Below, piece after piece: positions 11,765-24,245 of a stretch of 64,000 bases of DNA (within the stretch, counting starts at the first letter, position 1; every line of letters begins with the position of its first letter). The stretch is from Orobanche coerulescens (lineage: Eukaryota; Streptophyta; Magnoliopsida; Lamiales; Orobanchaceae): contig CM065804.1 of NCBI GenBank assembly GCA_033398695.1, forward strand, positions 39,013,501-39,077,500. Direction: 5' to 3'. A program made the translations under genes and the position numbers. The notes below the pieces were generated by a model. That model did not search any database. It saw only the letters and a program-made list of their open reading frames with translations, and was not told the origin of the DNA.

Positions 11765-12694
11765 CTAAAATTTGATATCCTTCCTCCTTTTATCCGCATA
11801 AGACTTCTGCCGATCCTGGGCAGTCTTAATTCTACTTCTGATTTCGGCTATCTTCTCTACAGTCTGCTCGATCAATTCTGGACCCAAAATTTTTCCTTCT
11901 CCAACCTCACTCCAATAAAGGGGCGATCGACATTTCCTTCCGTACAGAGCCTCATACGGGGCCATTTGTATAGTTGCTTGGTAACTATTGTTATAAGCAA
12001 ACTCCACTAACGGCAAAATATTCTCCCAATTCTCACCAGTATCAAGAACACACGCCCTCAACAAGTCTTCAAGTGTCTTGATAGTCCGCTCAGATTGACC
12101 ATCGGTTTGCGGATGATATGCAGTACTGAAATTCAACTTAGTGCCCAAAGCACTTTGAAGACTCTTCCAAAATTTCGACGTAAATCGCGGATCTCTATCT
12201 GATACGATCGATACTGGAACACCATGTAGCCTCAAAATCTCCCGGATATAAATCTGTGCATATTGTTCCATACTGTAAGTCATCCTCACAGGTAGAAAAT
12301 GAGATGACTTCGTCAAACGATCTACTATCACCCAGATAGCGTCGTTCTTCCTCACGGTTCGTGGCAGACCAACCACGAAATCCATTGTGATATGCTCCCA
12401 TTTCCATTCTGGGATTTCCAATGGTTGAAGTAAACCTCCTGGCCGTTGGTGTTCTGCCTTCACCTGCTGACATATCATACACCTCTCCACAAATACACCA
12501 ATGTCCCGTTTCATTCCTCTCCACCAAAAGAACTTCTTCAGGTCATGGTACATCTTTGTACCTCCCGGGTGAGCGGAGTATGGTGCATTGTGAGCTTCTT
12601 CAAGGATTTGCTTCCTAAGGAATGGATCCTTAGGAACACATAACCTCTCATCATAAGTCAAAACGTCTGCCTCATGAAACGACAAACTTCTCAA
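11765..12694 (-). pseudogene. Unit C: integrase
   Basis: 309-codon frame with the HHCC zinc-binding region, [15 protein letters not shown] and GQSERT catalytic blocks all present, ending at the TAG at 11765-11767. The first eight residues are non-native because a frameshift at about 12665-12680 ('cgtcgtctgcggaaac' in B and D reads 'cgtctgcctcatgaaac' here) separates it from RT-RNase H. The overlap with the next frame reflects that indel. Integrase would insert the cDNA into the host chromosome. Confidence 0.88.
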
Positions 12695-14039
12695 TACTCC
12701 CAGCTTGTGCTCGATCCTTCATCTTGCACAAGAACTTATCACGTGGTTGAGCCTCCTTAATCTTATCCCTCAAGTTTGGTTGCAAGACCAAAGATGATAG
12801 GATTGCTTTCGAATGTTTTGAAGACTCAACTACCTCAATCCTCAACTGGGAGAACTCTTTTATCAAACTCTCCTGATCGGTCAAGCAAGCTAACTCGCTT
12901 CTAGTCTTCCGACTCAAGGCATCAGCTACCACATTAGCCTTACCCGGATGGTAATGAATAGTACAATCATAGTCCTTCACCAATTCTAACCATCGCCTTT
13001 GTCTCATGTTAAGGTCCTTCTGTGTGAAAAGATACTTCAAACTTTTATGGTCAGTGTATATCTCACACTTCCCTCCGTAGAGATAGTGACGCCAAATCTT
13101 CAGCGCATGTACTACAGCAGCCAATTCAAGATCATGCGTTGGATAGTTCAACTCATGTGGTTTAAGTTGTCTCGATGCATAGGCTACTACTTTACCATGT
13201 TGCATCAGAACACAACCCAACCCCTGCTTTGAGGCATCGCTATAAATAACAAAGTCTTCCGTCGGATCAGGAATCGTTAATACTGGTGCCGGGGTTAGTC
13301 TCCTTTTCAACTCTTGAAAGCTTTCCTCGCACTTGTCGTTCCATTCAAACCTCATGCCTTTCCTTGTTAACTGGGTCATAGGAGTGGCGATTTTCGAAAA
13401 TCCTTCGATAAATCTCCTATAATAGCCAGCTAGGCCCAGAAAGCTGCGGACTTCGCTCGCATTCTTGGGTATTCCCCAACTACTCACTGCTACAACTTTA
13501 TTGGGATCAACCTCAATTCCTTTTGAAGTCACCACATGTCCATGGAATCCAACTCTGTTTAACCAAAACTCACATTTCTTGAATTTAGCATACAACTTCT
13601 CCTTGCGAAGTGTCTCCAATGTAATCCTCAAATGTTCTTGGTGTTGTTCCTTGTCCTTAGAATACACCAAGATGTCATCTATAAAGACGATCAGGAACTT
13701 ATCCAAGTAAGGTTGGAACACCCTGTTCATCAAATCCATAAAGACTGCCGGTGCATTACTCAGACCAAAAGGCATTACTACAAATTCAAAATGTCCATAA
13801 CGGGTTCTGAAAGCCGTCTTGGGAATGTCACACTCCCTAATCTTCAGTTGGTGGTATCCCGACCGCAAATCGATCTTCGAAAAGGTTCCAGCTCCTCTCA
13901 ACTGATCGAATAGATCCTCGATTCTCGGTAGTGGGTACTTGTTCTTCACCGTGAGTCGATTCAACTCTCTGTAATCTATACACATCCGAAGTGACCCATC
14001 CTTCTTTCTTACAAACGATCGTGCACCCCATGGTGACAC
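12672..14039 (-). pseudogene. Unit C: reverse transcriptase and RNase H
   Basis: 455-codon frame with every RT block ([28 protein letters not shown]), a complete connection region and RNase H ([34 protein letters not shown]), then the integrase N-terminal linker. All catalytic aspartates I can identify are intact, making this the best-preserved RT in the array. It is broken upstream at 14010-14040, where the block before VRKKDG is garbled, and downstream at 12672. Confidence 0.9.
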
Positions 14040-14111
14040 ACTAGACGAACAAATCCGAGCTCCAACGGCTCTTGAATTTGGACCTTCAATTCTTGAAGTT
14101 CCTGAGCCATC

Positions 14112-15691
14112 CTATATGGCGCTTTGGACGTTGGGGCCGCCTGGGACTACATCAATACTAAACTCCACTTGCCGGTGGGTGGGACTCGGCAAATCTTCCG
14201 AAACACATCCGAAACTCGTACTACAGTGCGTCATAGGGGACATCTCATTAGTACGAGTGTCGACCAAACTCACCAAGTAACCCTGACATTTCTCCTTCCT
14301 TAGACCTCTCAGTGCTTTCATGGCTGTGATTACTCTTGGTACTGTCCTACTCTTAGTACCATAAAAGGTGATCGACTCGGCTTCGGAACACCTCAATGTT
14401 ACCTTCTTCTCACGGCAGCTTATATCAGCATCATGTCTATCGAGCCAGTCCATACCAAGGATCACATCAAAATCCATCGCGTTAATTAAATACAGGCTAG
14501 CGTCAAATTCTCTACCTCCTATCTCAATATTCTCGTCAATCATTGTATTAGTGAGGATCATATTTCCTGACGGTAAGCTAACCTCAAGAGACTCAACGGT
14601 TCTAATGCTTCTATGACCAATAACATGATAAAACTTTGCACACATAAAAGTATGTGTGGCACCAGTGTCAAATAAAGCAAAAGCAGGCACATTAGATATC
14701 ATAAGCATACCTGACACTGTGCCGGGATTCTCATCTGCGTCCTTTTGGGTCAAAGAATAAATACGAGCCTTTCCTCCAAAGACCTTGACCTTTGGCCCTT
14801 TGGAGATGACACCAAGCCGCATGCCCTGGCTCCTTACATCATGTGAGACACCTTTTCCATACAAACACTCCCCGCCATGATTCTTACCACACTTCGAGCA
14901 CTCTGGCTTACTGGTTTGAGGCTTAGGTCCCGACCTTTGATCAACTTTTGCTTGCTTATTAGAGACCATGGCCTTATTTTGGTTTCTATTCCAATGCCTC
15001 TTACCGATACTAGGCTTCGTAGACTGTTGTTGATCCAGATTATGGCTAGCCTTAACCTCTTGGGCTCGAAAAACCGTCTCGGTATAGGGTAGCACCCCAT
15101 GACCAGCCACGATGTAACGAATACTCGGGCGTAAACCACTCCGGAACTTAAGGGCCCTCTTTCGATCTGTGTCCACCATGTGCTCCACAAAGAAGCTGAT
15201 TTGGTTGAATTTTCTCTCATATTCTTCAACCGTCATTCCTCCTTGTTCAAGGTTCCAAAACTCTCTCTCCATCTTCTCTCGGTAGTGCTGTGGGTAGTAC
15301 TGTTCCATCACTATTTCCTTGAACCGATCCCATGTTAACGCAGCACGCTCGGCCACCGGTCTCAAACGCCAATAGCTTATCCACCAGCGTCCAGCATCCT
15401 CCACCATTTGATATTGGCCACAAATAATTCTTTGCGCATCGGTGCACCCAATGAGCTCAAAGGTGCGCTCAAGCGACATGAACCATTCATCAACGAAAGC
15501 TGGTCCTTCTCGACCGTTGAATGTGGGTGGAGTGAAACGTCGGAATTGTTACACAACTTGTGCCTGAGTTGGAGCTGGCACGTTATTGTTGTGGTTATCC
15601 TGACCTCCGTCACCACCACCAAGGTTAGCATTCTGACCACCGAGATTATCTGCACCTCGGTTAGTCAAGGCCCACGTCCACGAGTTGCCAT
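14112..15691 (-). pseudogene. Unit C: Gag and protease
   Basis: Likely start is the ATG at 15691; the N-terminal Arg/Gly region is shifted near 15665, where 'gctgggcg' of unit D reads 'gtcaaggc'. From 15479 a 455-codon frame carries the Gag domain ([13 protein letters not shown] region, [11 protein letters not shown]), the first cysteine knuckle and the protease (DTGATHTF). The second knuckle is scrambled by two compensating indels at about 14770-14850, so the frame recovers but the zinc ligands are lost. The frame ends early at 14112, before the RT. Confidence 0.82.
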
Positions 15692-16115
15692 TATCCTAAG
15701 GCATACCACACGCAACGATCCTTCAGTACTTACCCAACGAGAGGGGGAAATAAAATGGAGGCGTTACACTGCATCTATAGGTTGAGCACCAGAGATTTCT
15801 AGCAATGATGACTTTCGCATGTCACACATATACTTATGAATTTATAAGAAAACAATTTCATGCCCAAATATTTTATCATAAAATTCTTATATACAAAATA
15901 GACTAGAGATGCATCTTTAATGCATGAATCATGGTTGAGCTGGGAAACTGCATTTATCACATAATGAATGATCATAACTTAATGTACCTTGGAGTCGACG
16001 TGGAGCGGCAGAGGTGGATGATCATAATTGCTAAAAATATTTGATTACTGGCGAAAATGAAATTTTAGTTTAGAAAAAAGAAACCATTTTAACGAGTCTA
16101 CAGAATCGTAGACCC
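15692..16115 (-). other. Unit C leader between PBS and gag
   Basis: Untranslated leader homologous to 1404-1827 and carrying the same A/C-type bases ('gactaga', 'gcggcag'). No gene is visible. Confidence 0.7.
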
Positions 16116-16127
16116 GCTCTGATACCA
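16116..16127 (-). other. Primer binding site of unit C
   Basis: Minus strand reads TGGTATCAGAGC, a full 12-base match to the initiator tRNA-Met complement, four bases from the LTR end. It is the only unmutated PBS in this array. Confidence 0.9.
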
Positions 16128-16558
16128 CTTATGTAGCGACCACTTTTCTAAATATGATTCTTTTAATTTTAAGAAGAGTAAATAAAAATTTTTGCAGCGG
16201 AAATACATTTCAAAAAGACAAACTTAATCATTGCAAGTAATCTTCTCGAGTCATTGTTAAAACAAAACATACCTTGACATAAAAATAAAACAAATTGAAC
16301 ACTTGTTCATAAACATAGTTTGAAAGAAATAACATTAAATAAATAAACATCTAATCATAGGCTTGATCATCCCACTCTCAATCGCATGCCACATCGAGCT
16401 CCTCAACCTGAAAGGGGGTAAAATGGTGGGGTGAGCTTCCAACTCGCTCAGTGTGGAGAGTACGCAATATGTCTACGTTAATTACTAAATATATTAGCAA
16501 GTATAAACAACATGACTGATAAATTCTGATGCCCGTCGGCTAGCCCGAAGGCTTTATG

Positions 16559-16664
16559 CACAATTAAGTGCTTCTGACTGATTTGCACATTTAAGTGCTT
16601 CTGACTGATTGCACATTTAAGTGCTTCTGACTGATTTGCACATTTAAGTGCTTCTGACTGATTT
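16559..16664. repeat. Short direct repeats inside LTR3
   Basis: Four units with 'cacatttaagtgcttctgac' followed by 'tgattt' or 'tgatt', the first slightly diverged. This is the best-preserved version of the repeat. Confidence 0.88.
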
Positions 16665-17083
16665 CACGTGCACATACGAGACAATATATAAAGCAATTAA
16701 AATAAACAAAAGCGTAATAAATCCCCACACCTGGATAAAATTGCAGTTCTGAACTTGAATGTGATGAAATGCTTGACTCGACAATTCTAGGCCCGTAAAT
16801 TCTTGTTATTATCTACAATTAATAATAATAGAAAATTATTATTATTATATGACTTAGAATTAAATTGTAAGTGAATAATAACAGTAATTAAAAATGTCAA
16901 CATATTAAAAGCTTGGCCGAAAGGGACCGATTTTTTTTTTAAATATTGAATCAATGGGGAATTAAAAAGGATTGGAAAATATCTAGGGACTGAAATTAAA
17001 TACACTGAAAAATTGATTTGGGTTCAAATTGAAAGGTCTGGAACTATGGGGGCTAAATTGATAAAACCTAAAATATGTCAGGG

Positions 17084-17091
17084 TATAAAAA
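17084..17091 (+). promoter_or_regulatory. Antisense TATA box in LTR3
   Basis: TATAAAAA on the plus strand followed by a long pyrimidine-rich leader-like stretch. Opposite to gag-pol; activity is not shown. Confidence 0.45.
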
Positions 17092-18430
17092 CAAAACCTT
17101 CTCTTCACACTTAGGTCGTGACACTCACTTCTCATCCTCACTTCTCCTTCTCCCTTTGTGTTCTCTCTCTCTCCCGATTTCTTCTCGGTTTCTCTCTCTC
17201 ACTCTCGGCCAGAAATAAAATGGCAGAAAGACACACACACAGAAGCTCTCCGACTTACACGCCCATCTCGCGACCGGAGGAATCCGAATAGGAGCGATGG
17301 CGGCGGGCGGCGATATGCGACCTCAACGGCGGTTTCCGGTAGCTCATGGCGGTGGAGATCCTGGCCGCGGTTTGCGCTGCGGCGGTGGTGGTTCGAACGG
17401 TGGTTCACGACGGCGAGGTCCAGTTGGAAAAGCGGTGGATATGGTTTCGATTTCGAATTTTGAGTTCGGGTTTACGTGTTGATATAATCGGACAAACTTG
17501 TATGAGAAGGCGGTCGATCGGAGGTCGATTCTGTTTCGGGTTTGAAGGTACCGAGTCCGGCTAAAAGCTTCGATTTCGGTTTGGTTTCGATGATTTCGAA
17601 TTTGGTTTCTATGTTCGTCATGATGCAAGGAGACGAAAGGTTAAAATTATTGGGTTCAGCAAGTACTCTGGTTTGAAAATTTGGGTGTTTAGGAATTGAA
17701 TTTAACAGATGTAGTATAATTTACCCTCTGTGGTATAAATTTGCAGAAGAAAAATAAAATAAAAAAAAATAGAGTTTACCATTGGAGAAACTGATAATTT
17801 TGTAGAAGACGAGAGGAAGCAGATGATTCGCAGAAGATACAAGTGTTGCGTTGCGGCTACAGTGAGCTTATGTGTATTGTGTATTCTAGCTGTATTATAC
17901 AGTATTTATACTGAAAGAATTGCAACCACCCACGATGTAAAACTGCTCCTGCATGATGCCCACTACTCCACTAAAGTGGTGGTTGATGATGGTGCAGAAA
18001 AACTTCCGATCGTGAGTGTGTGTGAGAGAATGATTAAAATGATAATTGGGCTGGGTAAAATTATAATGGTTGAGCTTTAATTAATTGTGGGATTTGGGCT
18101 GAGTATTATAATGGGTTTGGCTTAGGCTGGCCCAAAGTGAATAAATTAAAATTAATTAAAATAGACTTGTGAAATCTTATGTGTAACGATTAATATTGCT
18201 TAAAATTTGACTCGGGCCTAGAAACGACGAGATGAAACAATGAATTAAAATGAGAAATGCAACGAAACAAATCACATGACTTGTCATGAATAATAATGGT
18301 ATAAATGAATTTGCGTGATTATGAAAATGAAATGAATTAAATGATGAAATTATTCGGGCATTGATTTAATAAAATTGAATATGTTTTCTATAATTCACAA
18401 TAAATGTATATGCAAAATCGGGGCGTTACA

Positions 18431-18447
18431 ACCTACCCCCCTTTAAC
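18431..18447 (-). other. Polypurine tract of unit D
   Basis: Same purine run as in units B and C, directly before the LTR3 start on the minus strand. Confidence 0.85.
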
Positions 18448-18471
18448 AAATTTTCGTCCTCGAAAATTAAA

Positions 18472-18888
18472 TTACGTACCTTGAAAAATGAATGTTGGGT
18501 ACTTAGAACGGATCTCCTCTTCACGTTCCCAAGTTGCCTCATTTGGTCCATGACGACTCCATTGAACTTTCCCCAGTGTAATCTCTTTGTTTCGTAACTG
18601 GTGTACCCTACGCTCCAGAATAGCTATAGGTACCTCCTCATAAGTCAGATTCTTGGCTACATGCAACTCTTTGAAATTGCATACATGATCAGGATCATGT
18701 ACGCATTTTCTCAGCATGGAGATGTGAAAGACATTGTGCACTCCTGATAATTCCACCGGCAATGCCAAACTATAAGTAAGATCACCAACACGACCCAAAA
18801 TCTCAAAAGGTCCAATATAACGAGGCTGTAGCTTTCCCTTTTTACCGAATCGTATTACTCCTTTCATCGGCGCTACCTTCAGGAACAC
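18472..18888 (-). pseudogene. Unit D: integrase C-terminus and chromodomain-like end
   Basis: 138-codon frame homologous to 11336-11752, with GPFEILGRVGDLTYS and the VQWSRHG...ATWE end. It follows the same TAG (18901-18903) that splits integrase in units B and C. Intact on its own. Confidence 0.82.
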
Positions 18889-18967
18889 CTTCTCTCCAAT
18901 CTAAAATTTGATATCCTTCCTCGTTTTATCCGCATAAGACTTCTGCCGATCCTGGGCAGTCTTAATT

Positions 18968-20488
18968 CTACTTCTGATTTCGGCTATCTTCTCTGATCCG
19001 CTCGATCAATTCTGGACCCAAAATTTTTCCTTCTCCAACCTCACTCCAATAAAGGGGCGATCGACATTTCCTTCCGTACAGAGCCTCATACGGGGCCATT
19101 TGTATAGTTGCTTGGTAACTATTGTTATAAGCAAACTCCACTAACGGCAAAATATTCTCCCAATTCTCACCAGTATCAAGAACACACGCCCTCAACAAGT
19201 CTTCAAGTGTCTTGATAGTCCGCTCAGATTGACCATCGGTTTGCGGATGATATGCAGTACTGAAATTCAACTTAGTGCCCAAAGCACTTTGAAGACTCTT
19301 CCAAAATTTCGACGTAAATCGCGGATCTCTATCTGATACGATCGATACGGGAACACCATGTAGCCTCAAAATCTCCCGGATATAAATCTGTGCATATTGT
19401 TCCATACTGTAAGTCATCCTCACAGGTAGAAAATGAGATGACTTCGTCAAACGATCTACTATCACCCAGATAGGGTCGTTCTTCCTCACGGTTCGTGGCA
19501 GACCAACCACGAAATTTATTGTGATATGCTCCCATTTCCATTCTGGGATTTCCAATGGTTGAAGTAAACCTCCTGGCCGTTGGTGTTCTGCCTTCACCTG
19601 CTGACATATCATACACCTCTCCACAAATACACCAATGTCCCGTTTCATTCCTCTCCACCAAAAGAACTTCTTCAGGTCGTGGTACATCTTTGTACCTCCC
19701 GGGTGAGCGGAGTATGGTGCATTGTGAGCTTCTTCAAGGATTTGCTTCCTAAGGAATGGATCCTTAGGAACACATAACCTCTCATCATAAGTCAAAACGT
19801 CGTCTGCGGAAACGACAAACTTCTCAATACTCCCAGCTTGTGCTCGATCCTTCATCTTGCACAAGAACTTATCACGTGGTTGAGCCTCCTTAATCTTATC
19901 CCTCAAGTTTGGTTGCAAGACCAAAGATGATAGGATTGCTTTCGAATGTTTTGAAGACTCAACTACCTCAATCCTCAACTGGGAGAACTCCTTTATCAAA
20001 CTCTCCTGATCGGTCAAGCAAGCTAACTCGCTTCTAGTCTTCCGACTCAAGGCATCAGCTACCACATTAGCCTTACCCGGATGGTAATGAATAGTACAAT
20101 CATAGTCCTTCACCAATTCTAACCATCGCCTTTGTCTCATGTTAAGGTCCTTCTGTGTGAAAAGATACTTCAAACTTTTATGGTCAGTGTATATCTCACA
20201 CTTCCCTCCGTAGAGATAGTGACGCCAAATCTTCAGCGCATGTACTACAGCAGCCAATTCAAGATCATGCGTTGGATAGTTCAACTCATGTGGTTTAAGT
20301 TGTCTCGATGCATAGGCTACTACTTTACCATGTTGCATCAGAACACAACCCAACCCCTGCTTTGAGGCATCGCTATAAATAACAAAGTCTTCCGTCGGAT
20401 CATGAATCGTTAATACTGGTGCCGAGGTTAGTCTCCTTTTCAACTCTTGAAAGCTTTCCTTGCACTTGTCGCTCCATTCAAACCTCAC
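18968..20488 (-). pseudogene. Unit D: RNase H and integrase
   Basis: 506-codon frame running from the RT-RNase H connection ([12 protein letters not shown]) through RNase H ([11 protein letters not shown]) and integrase to a premature end near 18968, where a deletion ('ctctacagtctgctcg' reads 'ctctgatccgctcg') shifts the frame. The first integrase catalytic aspartate is replaced: codon 19514-19516 encodes Asn where units B and C have Asp, so this integrase should be inactive even if translated. SDRDPRF and GQSERT are intact. Confidence 0.88.
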
Positions 20489-20499
20489 GCCTTTCCTTG

Positions 20500-22845
20500 T
20501 TAATGGGTCATAGGAGTGTAGATTTTCGAAAATCCTTCGATAAATCTACTATAATATACTGCTAGGCCCTGTAAGCTGCGGACTTCGCTCGCATTCTTGG
20601 GTATTCCCCAACTACTCACCGCTACAACTTTATCGGGATCAACCTCAATTCCTTTTGAAGTCACCACATGTCCAAGGAATCCAACTCTGTTTAACCAAAA
20701 CTCACATTTCTTGAATTTAGCATACAACTTCTCCTTGCGAAGTGTCTCCAATGTAATCCTCAAATGTTCTTGGTGTTGTTCCTTGTCCTTAGAATACACC
20801 AAGATTTCATCTATAAAGACGATCAGGAACTTATCCAAGTAAGGTTGGAACACCCTGTTCATCAAATCCATAAAGACTGCCGGTGCATTACTCAGACCAA
20901 AAGGCATTACTACAAATTCAAAATGTCCATAACGGGTTCTGAAAGCCGTCTTGGGAATGTCACACTCCCTAATCTTTAGTTGGTGGTATCCCGACCGCAA
21001 ATCGATCTTCGAAAAGGTTCCAGCTCCTCTCAACTGATCGAATAGATCCTCGATTCTCGGTAGTGGGTACTTGTTCTTCACCGTGAGTCGATTCAACTCT
21101 CTGTAATCTATACACATCCGAAGTGACCCATCCTTCTTTCTTACAAACAGTACTGGTGCACCCCATGGTGACACACTAGGACAAACAAATCCGAGCTCCA
21201 ACAGCTCTTGAATTTGGACCTTCAATTCTTGAAGTTCCCTCGGAGCCATCCTATATGGCGCTTTGGACATTGGGGCCGCCCCAGGGACTAAATCAATACT
21301 AAACGCCACTTGCCGGTCGGGTGGGACTCCCGACAAATCTTCTGGAAACACATCCAGAAACTCTCGTACTACAGGTACGTCTGTAGGGGACACCTCATTA
21401 GTACGAGTGTCGACCAAACTCACCAAGTAACCCTGACATTTCTCCTTCCTTAGACCTCTCAGTGCTTTCATGGATGTGATTACTCTTGGTACTGTCCTAC
21501 TCTTAGTACCATAAAAGGTGATCGACTCGCCTTCGGAACACCTCAATGTTACCTTCTTCTCACGGCAGCTTATATCAGCATCATGTCTATCGAGCCAGTC
21601 CATACCAAGGATCACATCAAAATCCATCGCGTTAATTAAATACAGGCTAGCGTCAAATTCTCTACCTCCTATCTCAATATTCTCGTCAATCATTGTATTA
21701 GTGAGGATCGTATTTCCTGACGGTAAGCTAACCTCAAGAGACTCAACGGTTCTAATGCTTCTATGACCAATAGCATGATAAAACTTTGCAGACATAAAAG
21801 TATGTGTGGCACCACTGTCAAATAAAGCAAAAGCAGGCACATTAGATATCATAAGCATACCTGACACTGTGCCGGGATTCTCATCTGCGTCCTTTTGGGT
21901 CAAAGAATAAATACGAGCCTTTCCTCCAGCACCTTGACCTTTGGCCCTTTGGAGATGACAATTCGAAGCTGCATGCCCTCGCTCCTTACATATGTAGCAG
22001 ACACCTTTTCCATACAAACACTCCCCGCCATGATTCTTACCACACTTCGAGCACTCTGGCTTACTGGTTTGAGGCTTAGGTCCCGACCTTTGATCAACTT
22101 TTGCTTGGTTATTAGAGACCATGGCCTTATTTTGGTTTCCATTCCAATGCCTCTTACCGATACTAGGCTTCGTAGACTGTTGTTGATCCAGATTATGGCT
22201 AGCCTCAACCTCTTGGGCTCGAAAAACCGTCTCGGTATTGGGTAGCACCCCATGACCAGCCACGATGTGACGAATACTCGGGCGTAAACCACTCCGGAAC
22301 TTAAGGGCCCTCTTTCGATCTGTGTCCACCATGTGCTCCACAAAGAAGCTGATTTGGTTGAATTTTCTCTCATATTCTTCAACCGTCATTCCTCCTTGTT
22401 CAAGGTTCCAAAACTCTCTCTCCATCTTCTCTCGGTAGTGCTGTGGGTAGTACTGTTCCATCACTATTTCCTTGAACCGATCCCATGTTAACGCAGCACG
22501 CTCGGCCACCGGTCTCAAACGCCAATAGCTTATCCACCAGCGTCCAGCATCCTCCACCATTTGATATTGGCCACAAATAATTCTTTGCGCATCGGTGCAC
22601 CCAATGAGCTCAAAGGTGCGCTCAAGCGACATGAACCATTCATCAACGAAAGCTGGTCCTTCTCGACCGTTGAATGTGGGTGGAGTGAAATGTCGGAATT
22701 GTTGCACAACTTGTGCCTGAGTTGGAGCTGGCACGTTATTGTTGTGGTTATCCTAACCTCCGTCACCACCACCAAGGTTAGCATTCTGACCACCGAGATT
22801 ATCTGCACCTCGGTTAGCTGGGCGTCCACGTCCACGAGTTGCCAT
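20500..22845 (-). pseudogene. Unit D: Gag, protease and reverse transcriptase N-terminal two thirds
   Basis: Start ATG at 22845. An in-frame TAG near 22755, where unit A has CAG, interrupts the N-terminus. After it the frame is open for 744 codons from 22734. It carries the Gag domain (residues about 25-150 of that frame), cysteine knuckles at 228-239 and 246-259 ([14 protein letters not shown]), protease DSGATHTF at 306, and RT with [12 protein letters not shown] near 574. The catalytic FIDD is FIDE here because codon 20806-20808 is GAA, a loss of a metal-binding aspartate. The frame ends at 20500, after clustered substitutions at 20513-20580. This is the longest Gag-to-RT frame in the array. 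Confidence 0.88.
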
Positions 22846-23269
22846 TATCCTAAGGCATACCACACGCAACGATCCTTCAGTACTTACCCAACGAGAGGGG
22901 GAAATAAAATGGAGGCGTTACACTGCATCTATAGGTTGAGCACCAGAGATTTCTAGCAATGATGACTTTCGCATGTCACACATATACTTATGAATTTATA
23001 AGAAAACAATTTCATGCCCAAATATTTTATCATAAAATTCTTATATACAAAATAGACTGGAGATGCATCTTTAATGCATGAATCATGGTTGAGCTGGGAA
23101 ACTGCATTTATCACATAATGAATGATCATAACTTAATGTACCTTGGAGTCGACGTGGAGCGGTAGAGGTGGATGATCATAATTGCTAAAAATATTTGATT
23201 ACTAGCGAAAATGAAATTTTAGTTTAGAAAAAAGAAACCATTTTAACGAGTCTACAGAATCGTAGACCC
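22846..23269 (-). other. Unit D leader between PBS and gag
   Basis: Untranslated leader with B/D-type bases ('gactgga' near 23056, 'gcggtag' near 23159). No gene is visible. Confidence 0.7.
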
Positions 23270-23281
23270 GCTCTGATACTA
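23270..23281 (-). other. Altered primer binding site of unit D
   Basis: Minus strand reads TAGTATCAGAGC, with the same second-base change as unit B, supporting the B-D pairing. Confidence 0.8.
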
Positions 23282-23709
23282 CTTATGTAGCGACCACTTT
23301 TCTAAATATGATTCTTCTAATTTTAAGAAGAGTAAATAAAAATTTTTGCAGCGGAAATACATTTCAAAAAGACAAACTTAATCATTGCAAGTAATCTTCT
23401 CGAGTCATTGTTAAAACAAAACATACCTTGACATAAAAATAAAACAAATTGAACACTTGTTCATAAACATAGTTTGAAAGAAATAACATTAAATAAATAA
23501 ACATCTAATCATAGGCTTGATCATCCCACTCTCAATCGCATGCCACATCGAGCTCCTCAACCTGAAAGGGGGTAAAATGGTGGGGTGAGCTTCCAACTCG
23601 CTCAGTGTGGAGAGTACGCAATATGTCTACGTTAATTACTAAATATATTAGCAAGTATAAACAACATGACTGATAAATTATGATGCCCGTCGGCTAGCCC
23701 GAAGGCTTT

Positions 23710-23819
23710 ATGCACAATTAAGTGCTTCTGACTGATTTGCACATTTAAGTGTTTCTGACTGATTGCACATTTAAGTGCTTCTGACTGATTTGCACATTTA
23801 AGTGCTTCTGACTGATTTC
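23710..23819. repeat. Short direct repeats inside LTR4
   Basis: Four units of the family-1 LTR repeat; the second has 'gtgtttctg' for 'gtgcttctg'. Confidence 0.85.
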
Positions 23820-24237
23820 ACGTGCACATACGAGACAATATATAAAGCAATTAAAATAAAGAAAAGCGTAATAAATCCCCACACCTGGATAAAATTGCAG
23901 TTCTGAACTTGAATGTGATGAAATGCTTGACTCGACAATTCTAGGCCCGTAAATTCTTGTTATTATCTACAATTAATAATAATAGAAAATTATTATTATT
24001 ATATGACTTAGAATTAAATTGTAAGTGAATAATAATAGTAATTAAAAATGTCAACATATTAAAAGCTTGGCCGAAAGGGACCGATTTTTTTTTTTAAAAT
24101 ATTGAATGCATTGGGGAATTAAAAAGGATTGGAAAATATCTAGGGACTGAAATTAAATACCGAAAAATTGATTTGGGTTCAAATTGAAAGGTCCGGAACT
24201 ATGGGGGCTAAATTGATAAAACCTAAAATATGGCAGG

Positions 24238-24245
24238 TATAAAAA
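24238..24245 (+). promoter_or_regulatory. Antisense TATA box in LTR4
   Basis: TATAAAAA on the plus strand followed by a pyrimidine-rich stretch, as in the other family-1 LTRs. Confidence 0.45.

Larger units (their letters stand above)
16132..18430 (-). repeat. Family-1 LTR3 (5' LTR of unit C and 3' LTR of unit D)
   Basis: 2299-bp LTR with TG...CA ends, close to LTR1 but with CAG and CTG sites kept. Plus-strand order: direct repeats (16559-16664), TATA (17084-17091), pyrimidine-rich stretch (17098-17215), GC-rich section, then at 18060-18140 several TGGGC/GGCCCA motifs. On the minus (gag-pol) strand those motifs read as plant promoter-type site II elements, so this end is a candidate for the element's own promoter. 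Confidence 0.92.

Noticed and set aside
16559..16664. CRISPR-like spaced repeats
   Set aside because: The units are adjacent direct repeats without unique spacers, inside a plant LTR.
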